Positions 1 through 4,547 of a stretch of DNA of 5,836 nucleotides are shown in pieces (position 1 is the stretch's first letter; every line of letters begins with the position of its first letter). Both the position numbers and the translations under genes were made by a program. This DNA comes from an uncultured Microcoleaceae cyanobacterium (GTDB lineage Bacteria > Cyanobacteriota > Cyanobacteriia > Cyanobacteriales > Microcoleaceae), in contig CALKCV010000152.1 of NCBI GenBank assembly GCA_938083405.1, forward strand, positions 1-5,836. The letters are read 5' to 3'. The notes under the pieces were generated by a model, which worked only from the letters and a program-made list of their open reading frames with translations, did not search any database and was not told where the DNA came from.

Positions 1-1647
1 TTGAATATTCCTATCTTTTTGACTCAAATCGATAATTAAAGTCCCCTTGTTGTCCATAGCTTGCAAAGCATTGTGAATCAAATTCGTCCAAACTTGATTT
101 AGTTCGTCTGGATAGCACAAAATTGGAGAAACATCTTCATAATTGCGAATGATTTCTACCCCTCTTTTAATCGAATTTTGATAAAGAGTTAAGATAGTTT
201 CTATGCCATCCATAAGGTTAGCTTCGATCTTTTCGCCTTGGGAATCGTAACGGGCATAGTTTTTCAGAGCAAATACTACTTTCGCGGCGCGATCGACAGC
301 ATTGCTGATGGTATTAGTGCTTTGGCGGAGGGTAACAAATTGATAGGCCTTTTCTAAAATATTTCTGCTATCGGGAGCCTTGAAAATAGACGAAAAAGGT
401 TCTAGATCGTCAACGCCGATATCTACTAAAGTATCCGCTATAGCGTCTGCATCCTCAATACTTTCCGATTCTAATTGTTGCCGAAAGCTTCTTTTAATCT
501 TTCTTTGTTCCCTGCTGGATAAGCGAGTTTTGCGCTGGCTATATTTATCCAGTAAATTCAAGAAAAATAACTGACCTTCTGGAGATAGTTTTTGGAAAAA
601 TTGAGGTAAGTCTTGTAAAGTTTTTTCCAAAAAATAAGCAATATTTTCTATTGACGATCGAATAGCACCCAAAGGATTATTTATTTCGTGAGCAACTCCC
701 GCTAGAAGTTGTCCGAGGGCGGCCATTTTTTCTGATAGAATTAACTCTTCTTGAGTAGTTTGTAAGTTTTCTAATGCTTGTGAAAGTTCTTCCGTTCTTT
801 CGGCGACTTGTTGTTCTAAATTGCGGTTGTAATCTGCTAAAAACTTCTCAGCTTTTTTGCGTTCCGCGATGTCTTGAAAAGCGGCTATCGCGCAAACAAT
901 ATTCTTTTGGCCATCATAAATAGGCACCCCCCAAACTTCCAGAGGAATGTTTTTACCCGGCAGGCGGATCTCCATATCGTCAATATTTACGCTTTTACCC
1001 TTCAAAGCATTTAAAAGAGGGTCGCGATCGCTCGGATAAATATCCTCGCTATCTGCCAAATAAACTTGATAAAGATGCCTCAAATCTTCCGCCGTTTCGT
1101 TACTCACAACTCCCTTATTCAATAACTGCTGCGCCCGAGAATTGACATAATAAGGTTCCCCACTTTTATCTGCTACAAAAACTCCCACTGGCATCGCTTC
1201 CAAGATTTGTTTTAGCTTGGCGTTTTGTTCTGCGATTTCTTTCTCTCGATAATAACTATTCAAAGCTTCCTTTACAGTTAAACCCAGATCTTCCGATTGC
1301 CAAGGTTTACCTATATAGCGATATAATTTAGCATACTTAATCGCATTCCCAATCGCCTCCAAATCTGCCTGTCCGGTCAACATTATTTTCAGAGTTTTCG
1401 GAGAAATTTCATGGACCCGTGTTAAAAATTCATCTCCCTTCATATTAGGCATGATGTAATCGGAAATGGCTAAAGGAACCTCATAACCATCTGCCAATAA
1501 TTCCTCAAATATATCTAAAGCTTCATCCCCACTTTCTGCCATTTCCAATACATACTCATCCCCTAAAACTCGTGTTAGTTCGACATCCAGACTATCCAAA
1601 ATAGTACGTTCGTCATCAACACAAAGAATCACATTTTTTTCGCTCAT
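1..1647 (-). CDS. Receiver-PAS-histidine kinase hybrid (C-terminus cut off by window edge)
   Basis: A cytoplasmic two-component sensor kinase with its own receiver. The first 549 residues are visible and the frame is still open at base 1. Residues 1-125 are a receiver domain: acidic pocket D11-D12, phospho-acceptor D63 in the segment ISDYIMP, T91 in LTGQAD, K114 in GKPW. Residues 130-150 are a charged helical linker. Residues 145-262 are a PAS domain ending in the usual FQDIAERKKAE junction. Residues 263-308 are a coiled coil. The H-box AGVAHEINNPLGAI carries phospho-acceptor H320. About 110 mostly helical, charged residues (336-445) then separate it from the second phosphoacceptor helix (446-468, ending LKNYARYD). 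The catalytic domain begins after that, with the N-box NLIHNALQAM (N522, N526). The G boxes lie past the edge. No membrane segment is seen, so a soluble kinase sensing through PAS is inferred. The start ATG overlaps the preceding receiver gene's stop as ATGA, implying translational coupling. Confidence 0.93.
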   Translation of the reverse strand, partial: MSEKNVILCVDDERTILDSLDVELTRVLGDEYVLEMAESGDEALDIFEELLADGYEVPLAISDYIMPNMKGDEFLTRVHEISPKTLKIMLTGQADLEAIGNAIKYAKLYRYIGKPWQSEDLGLTVKEALNSYYREKEIAEQNAKLKQILEAMPVGVFVADKSGEPYYVNSRAQQLLNKGVVSNETAEDLRHLYQVYLADSEDIYPSDRDPLLNALKGKSVNIDDMEIRLPGKNIPLEVWGVPIYDGQKNIVCAIAAFQDIAERKKAEKFLADYNRNLEQQVAERTEELSQALENLQTTQEELILSEKMAALGQLLAGVAHEINNPLGAIRSSIENIAYFLEKTLQDLPQFFQKLSPEGQLFFLNLLDKYSQRKTRLSSREQRKIKRSFRQQLESESIEDADAIADTLVDIGVDDLEPFSSIFKAPDSRNILEKAYQFVTLRQSTNTISNAVDRAAKVVFALKNYARYDSQGEKIEANLMDGIETILTLYQNSIKRGVEIIRNYEDVSPILCYPDELNQVWTNLIHNALQAMDNKGTLIIDLSQKDRNIQ

Positions 1648-2036
1648 TTTCCCAAACCAGTCTTAATAGCTTCAATTAATCCCTCCGCATCCCAAGGCTT
1701 AGACAAATAACGATGCAAATTTGCTTCCGTTTTTGCCCGCTCGATCGCCTCTTCATCCGCTTGACCTGTTAACAATATTTTGATTACATTAGGAAATTTT
1801 TCGTGAATTTTAATTAAAAATGCATCTCCCTTCATCCCCGGCATTAACCAATCAGAAACGATGACAATTATCTCAGCATCCTCCTCTTCTAGTTCCTCAA
1901 TAATTTCTAAAGCCTCATCAGCACTTTCTGCCATTTCATAAGCATACTTATCCTTAAAAGCATTTTGGAGTTGAATTTCCAAACTATCCAAAATTACTAC
2001 TTCATCATCAACGCATAAAATTGTCGCTTTACTCAC
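1644..2036 (-). CDS. Stand-alone receiver-domain response regulator (130 aa, GTG start)
   Basis: A single receiver domain with no output domain. All conserved positions are present: D10-D11 acidic pocket, D62 phospho-acceptor in VSDWLMP, T90 in LTGQAD, and K113 in LSKPW. The LTGQAD...RYLSKPW pattern is that of the HupR/RpfG-like receiver group. It is a close paralogue of the receiver at the N-terminus of the next gene, with about 65 of 123 residues identical by eye and no gaps after the CVDDE segment. The start is GTG, chosen because AAAAGGAGG lies 9 nt upstream. The TGA stop overlaps the ATG of the downstream kinase by 4 nt. It probably acts as a phosphate shuttle or as a protein-binding output of the neighbouring kinase or Hpt protein; the actual partner is inference. 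Confidence 0.93.
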   Translation of the reverse strand: MSKATILCVDDEVVILDSLEIQLQNAFKDKYAYEMAESADEALEIIEELEEEDAEIIVIVSDWLMPGMKGDAFLIKIHEKFPNVIKILLTGQADEEAIERAKTEANLHRYLSKPWDAEGLIEAIKTGLGK

Positions 2037-2045
2037 GGTTAGTTT

Positions 2046-2054
2046 CCTCCTTTT
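2046..2054 (-). promoter_or_regulatory. Strong Shine-Dalgarno site for the receiver gene
   Basis: AAAAGGAGG on the minus strand, followed by a 9-nt spacer and a GTG codon at 2036-2034. It decides the non-ATG start of the receiver gene: no in-frame ATG lies nearby, and the first codons match those of the downstream paralogue (MSK versus MSEK). It overlaps the TAA that ends the kinase-like remnant just upstream, as is usual in tightly packed kinase-regulator operons. Confidence 0.85.
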
Positions 2055-2103
2055 AATTTTCTGAATTCACCGGTAATAAAACAGTAAAAGTAGCCGTAGT
2101 GGG
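2053..2103 (-). pseudogene. Vestigial histidine kinase C-terminal tail
   Basis: One reading frame spells PTTATFTVLLPVNSEN followed by TAA. This matches the usual last residues of histidine kinase catalytic domains, where a G-T-x-F-x-V-x-L-P strand is followed by a few polar residues and the stop. Nothing upstream encodes the rest of a kinase. The same frame hits a TAA eight codons earlier, inside a hairpin repeat, and no G1 or G2 glycine box appears in any frame of 2104-2216. The TAA sits 16 nt before the receiver gene's GTG and overlaps its ribosome site, a typical operon spacing. I infer that a kinase gene once preceded the receiver and was lost except for its 3' end. The match is short (about 15 residues), so chance similarity remains possible. 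Confidence 0.5.
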
Positions 2104-2109
2104 TTGTAA

Positions 2110-2135
2110 GTAGTGACGCTCTTATCAGCCACTAC
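2110..2135. repeat. Hairpin-forming inverted repeat, GTAGTG / CACTAC arms
   Basis: GTAGTG at 2110-2115 pairs with CACTAC at 2130-2135. Inside it, GCT at 2118-2120 pairs with AGC at 2127-2129, giving a 9-bp interrupted stem with a 2-nt bulge and a CTTATC loop. It lies exactly where the kinase-like remnant loses similarity. Palindromes with GTAGTG/CACTAC ends resemble dispersed small repeats of filamentous cyanobacterial intergenic regions. That assignment is from memory, and only one copy is present here. There is no U-tract on either side, so it is unlikely to be an intrinsic terminator. Confidence 0.5.
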
Positions 2136-2152
2136 CCATTTATTTTATCCAA

Positions 2153-2160
2153 GCGATCGC
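2153..2160. repeat. HIP1 octamer GCGATCGC (intergenic copy; six more in genes)
   Basis: This is the only intergenic copy of the cyanobacterial highly iterated palindrome HIP1 in the window. Six further perfect copies lie inside coding regions, at 1024-1031, 2257-2264, 2604-2611, 3452-3459, 4969-4976 and 5466-5473. Seven in 5.8 kb is roughly one per 830 bp, against an expectation near one per 65 kb for a random octamer. This is the main taxonomic signal of the window. Confidence 0.9.
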
Positions 2161-2173
2161 TCTCCAACTATAG

Positions 2174-2192
2174 GCGATTGCCTCCAAATCGC
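2174..2192 (-). other. Small hairpin 24 nt downstream of the Hpt gene
   Basis: GCGATT at 2174-2179 pairs perfectly with AATCGC at 2187-2192 around a 7-nt loop. It lies just past the Hpt gene's stop codon. On the minus strand it is followed by CTATAGTTGG rather than a U-run, so it is at best a weak or processing hairpin, not a convincing terminator. Readthrough into the receiver-kinase pair is therefore plausible. Confidence 0.3.
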
Positions 2193-2216
2193 TCCCCAAA
2201 AGTCAAACATGAGTTA

Positions 2217-3176
2217 TCATTTTGATGATTTTTTAACGTGGTTTACTAGATACTTAGCGATCGCTTGTAATTCTTTTTTATTATAGGTTTTAATCAACAG
2301 CCGGACAGCATCTTTAGGTTCTTTGGGCAGAGTCGCTTGTGCGGCCGCCGCCGGTTTTGCTGCTGGTGCTGGTGTTGCTGCTGGTGCTGTTTCTTTGGCG
2401 GCAGAACCAGCGAGCTTTTGCAAATTTTTACTCGGAGTTAAAGAAGCAGCTTTTCCTGCTTGTACTACTTCTCCTGCTTGATTTATTTCTTTAATAATTA
2501 CTGGTGCGAGGACTTTATAGGAATTTTTAGAATTAGCCATTGCCCTCTTAGCAGTTTCGATTAAAGATTCCCATTTTTCTATACCCGCGCCCAGTTTTAG
2601 AAGGCGATCGCTCGCTGCCACTAACTGCTTGCGAGTTGCGGGGGATTCTCCCTGTTTAAAGAACTGCAAAATTGGCTTTAATTCCCCCTTTACTTTCGCC
2701 GCAAAATTGGCTGGTATTTTGGGCTTTGAAGCCGCTCCTTTGGCAGGCTTGCCCCCACCAACTAAACTATTGAGTTCGTTTTCTAGATCTTCAAAAAACG
2801 GCAAAGCACCTTTGACAATTTCTTCCCCTTCTTCATCGCGCAAACCATAAGGGTCTTGAATTTTTTCTACTAATTCTTTGAGTACGTCATATCCCTTAAC
2901 AAATTTACTTTCTATGTTATTGTCAATCTCAACGCGATTGTCTTTAATAATTTTGAAACAATCCTCTAATCTATGGGCTATTTTGTTAACGCTCTTAAAA
3001 CCCAACATCGCTGCTCCCCCTTTTACCGAGTGGGCAGCTCGATACATTTCGTTAACGCTTTCGCTATCTTCCATAGTTGCTTTTAAATCCACAAGCAGAT
3101 TTTCCAGGGTTTGGAGGTGTTCTTCTGCTTCTAGTATAAATAAACGTTTAATTCTTTCTTCTTGTTCTGATGACAT
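2217..3176 (-). CDS. Hpt-domain phosphotransfer protein, CheA-like N-terminus without a kinase (319 aa)
   Basis: A histidine phosphotransfer protein. Residues 5-135 form an Hpt four-helix bundle; the site AAHSVKGGAAMLGF has H49 as phospho-acceptor, with the usual K and glycines after it. Residues 136-155 are a Gly/Ala/Lys linker. Residues 156-245 are a second helical region that I do not assign (hallmarks W202 and the segment LAPVIIKEI). Residues 259-285 are an Ala/Pro-rich flexible linker. Residues 286-319 are a basic, probably helical tail. No dimerisation, ATPase or CheW-like domain follows, so it cannot autophosphorylate and must take phosphate from a kinase such as the one encoded nearby. 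It may be one half of a split CheA-type system, as known in cyanobacteria. The ATG has AGGAGA 6 nt upstream. It starts 65 bp after the amidohydrolase and ends 180 bp before the receiver gene. Confidence 0.88.
   Translation of the reverse strand: MSSEQEERIKRLFILEAEEHLQTLENLLVDLKATMEDSESVNEMYRAAHSVKGGAAMLGFKSVNKIAHRLEDCFKIIKDNRVEIDNNIESKFVKGYDVLKELVEKIQDPYGLRDEEGEEIVKGALPFFEDLENELNSLVGGGKPAKGAASKPKIPANFAAKVKGELKPILQFFKQGESPATRKQLVAASDRLLKLGAGIEKWESLIETAKRAMANSKNSYKVLAPVIIKEINQAGEVVQAGKAASLTPSKNLQKLAGSAAKETAPAATPAPAAKPAAAAQATLPKEPKDAVRLLIKTYNKKELQAIAKYLVNHVKKSSK
2322..2402 (-). repeat. Low-complexity Ala/Pro-coding tract inside the Hpt gene
   Basis: It encodes residues 259-285, composed almost entirely of Ala, Pro, Thr and Lys. 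On the plus strand it reads as runs of GCTGGT/GCTGCT triplets followed by a GCGGCCGCCGCCGG block. The tract is GC-rich against an AT-leaning gene and is made of near-repeated triplets, so it could vary in length by slippage without breaking the frame. It functions as a flexible tether between the helical middle region and the C-terminal tail. Confidence 0.7.
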
Positions 3177-3198
3177 AGCATTTCTCCTAAAAATTTTG

Positions 3199-3228
3199 AT
3201 TAGATAGAAAAGATTAAAAGCCCTACAA
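3199..3228 (-). promoter_or_regulatory. Possible sigma-70-type promoter for the Hpt gene
   Basis: In the 65-bp gap before the Hpt gene the minus strand has TTGTAG (3228-3223), an 18-bp spacer and TCTAAT (3204-3199). The -10 matches TATAAT at five of six positions; the -35 is weak at three of six. The gap is AT-rich and shows no terminator for the amidohydrolase, so the Hpt gene could equally be read through from it. This is a prediction from sequence likeness only. Confidence 0.28.
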
Positions 3229-3241
3229 TTCGTCCGATTGG

Positions 3242-4426
3242 CTATGAATGCCAGTATTTATAAACAGCACTGGCCATTGTAACTACACAGGTAAGAATAG
3301 CAGATTCATCCGCATCGAATTGAGGATGATGGAGGGGGTATGATGGTCGATCTTTGCGGCCCACTCCCAGGCGAAACATCATTCCTGGGGCGCGTTGTAA
3401 ATACATAGAAAAATCTTCCGCCCCCAGAGAAGGTTCTGAGATAATTTGCAGGCGATCGCTCCCCCAAGCTTCCAAAGCTACGGACTCTACCAATTGAGTT
3501 AAGCCTGGGTCGTTTTCTACCGAAGGCACTCCCCGCCGATAGTTCATCTCGTATTTAGCGCCGTAACTGTTGCAGACATTGGCCACAATATTTTCGATCC
3601 AAGCAGGCAAGTTCTGATGGGTTTCTGGATGGAGCGATCGGACTGTACCCCACAACTTCACGCGATCGGCAATAACATTCGCTGCCCCACCACCGCTAAT
3701 TTTACCAACGGTCAGGACCACAGGTCTTAAAGGGTTATGAGTCCGGCTAATGGCCTGTTGCAAATTCGTAATTACCATCGAAGCAATCCAAATGGCATCG
3801 ATGGCTTCGTGAGGGCGGGCCCCATGACCGGACTCTCCAATAATAGTTAATTCTAAATCGTCTGCGGCGGCTGTCAGGACTCCATGACGAATGCCCACCA
3901 CCCCCGCCGGGATACTGGGATAAACGTGGACTCCCAAAATTGCCTCCACATCTTCCATGGCCCCGTCTTCTATCATCCAGGTTGCGCCACGGGCAATCTC
4001 TTCTGCCGGCTGAAATAAGAAGCGGATATTGCCACAGAAAGCGGACCCTAATTTGGATAAAACCATTGCCGTCCCCAATCCTACGGTGGTGTGGATGTCG
4101 TGGCCGCAGGCGTGCATGATACCTAAACTACGGGAGGCAAAGTCCAAACCAGTAGCTTCGGTTATTGGTAAAGCGTCCATATCCGTACGGATAGCCAGCC
4201 ATTTGTTTTGGTTGGCGTTGGCCTTCAGTTCTCCCAAAACTCCGGTTTTACCAACCCCCTCTCGAACGTGGAGGCCGCAGGAGGAGAGGACTCCTGAGAC
4301 GTAGGCCGCAGTTTGATTTTCCTGGCCGCTTAGTTCTGGGTGGGCGTGGATGTGGCGGCGAATTTCTATTAAGCTGGGGGCGATTTTCGCGGCTATGTCT
4401 TTAATTTGTGTCAGCATTGATTCCAT
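3242..4426 (-). CDS. M20-family amidohydrolase (N-acyl-L-amino-acid / hippurate / IAA-amino-acid hydrolase type)
   Basis: A cytoplasmic metal-dependent hydrolase that cleaves an amide bond to release a free amino acid from an N-acyl conjugate. The 394-residue length is normal for the family. The metal site is complete: C107 and H109 in HACGHD, E143 (with E142 as likely general base) in QPAEE, H167 in GVHV, and H366 in LHHPQFD. The early motif RRHIHAHPELSGQE (from R23) is typical. The lid/dimerisation domain sits near residues 185-300 and carries GHGARPH. No signal peptide is seen. The substrate cannot be told from sequence: hippurate, N-acetyl amino acids and auxin conjugates all fit. ATG at 4426 is the longest start, but it lacks a good ribosome site; the fourth codon (ATG at 4417, giving MLTQIK) is a credible alternative. 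Its GC content looks higher than that of its neighbours. A terminator separates it from the peptidase upstream. Confidence 0.93.
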   Translation of the reverse strand: MESMLTQIKDIAAKIAPSLIEIRRHIHAHPELSGQENQTAAYVSGVLSSCGLHVREGVGKTGVLGELKANANQNKWLAIRTDMDALPITEATGLDFASRSLGIMHACGHDIHTTVGLGTAMVLSKLGSAFCGNIRFLFQPAEEIARGATWMIEDGAMEDVEAILGVHVYPSIPAGVVGIRHGVLTAAADDLELTIIGESGHGARPHEAIDAIWIASMVITNLQQAISRTHNPLRPVVLTVGKISGGGAANVIADRVKLWGTVRSLHPETHQNLPAWIENIVANVCNSYGAKYEMNYRRGVPSVENDPGLTQLVESVALEAWGSDRLQIISEPSLGAEDFSMYLQRAPGMMFRLGVGRKDRPSYPLHHPQFDADESAILTCVVTMASAVYKYWHS

Positions 4427-4427
4427 T

Positions 4428-4461
4428 GTTAATTGTCAACCTAGAAAATGTTAATTGTCAA
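4428..4461. repeat. Two 12-bp direct repeats, GTTAATTGTCAA, 22 bp apart
   Basis: Identical 12-mers lie at 4428-4439 and 4450-4461, immediately before the amidohydrolase start, with a 22-bp period (about two helical turns). On the minus strand each copy begins TTGACA, so the outer copy could double as a -35 element. The best -10 at 18 bp, GACAAT, matches only four of six positions. The arrangement could be an operator for a dimeric regulator. The plainer reading is the short AATTGTCAA/GTTAATTGT-type repeats commonly scattered in cyanobacterial spacers. Confidence 0.45.
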
Positions 4462-4495
4462 TTGGCGGTCGCTCGTACATCTCTATACAAATAAA

Positions 4496-4518
4496 CCCGG
4501 TTTTTTCTCTAAACCGGG
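4496..4518 (-). terminator. Intrinsic terminator of the aminopeptidase P gene
   Basis: CCCGGTTT (4496-4503) and AAACCGGG (4511-4518) form a perfect 8-bp stem with a 7-nt loop, 29 nt after the peptidase stop codon. On the minus strand the stem is followed by TTTATTTGTAT, a reasonable U-rich tail. A short T-run (4520-4523) also follows on the plus strand, but no plus-strand gene ends here. It uncouples the peptidase from the amidohydrolase, which therefore needs its own promoter within about 70 bp or relies on leakage. Confidence 0.82.
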
Positions 4519-4547
4519 CTTTTGATATCTCTAATTTTAGCAAAAAA

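Noticed and set aside
380..574. Plus-strand open frame of 64 codons inside the kinase gene
   Set aside because: It is antisense to a well-conserved kinase reading frame, with no ribosome site and a low-complexity product; a shadow frame.
2104..2216. Remaining body of a degraded kinase or a small RNA gene in the spacer
   Set aside because: No G1/G2 box-like residues appear in any minus-strand frame, the frames are broken by stops, and no promoter plus terminator pair marks an RNA gene.
2322..2402. Microsatellite or CRISPR-like repeat array
   Set aside because: The triplet-rich tract simply encodes an Ala/Pro linker in frame; there is no repeat-spacer structure anywhere in the window.
2629..3207. 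Two plus-strand open frames (73 and 109 codons) opposite the Hpt gene
   Set aside because: They mirror a convincing Hpt coding sequence, have no family features, and sit in the typical antisense frame.
4029..4304. Plus-strand open frame of 91 codons opposite the amidohydrolase
   Set aside because: It lies over the metal-site motifs of the real gene; a GC-rich region makes antisense frames long by chance.
4428..4461. Strong promoter for the amidohydrolase built on the TTGACA copies
   Set aside because: No acceptable -10 lies at 16-18 bp from the outer TTGACA, and the inner copy is too close to the start codon.
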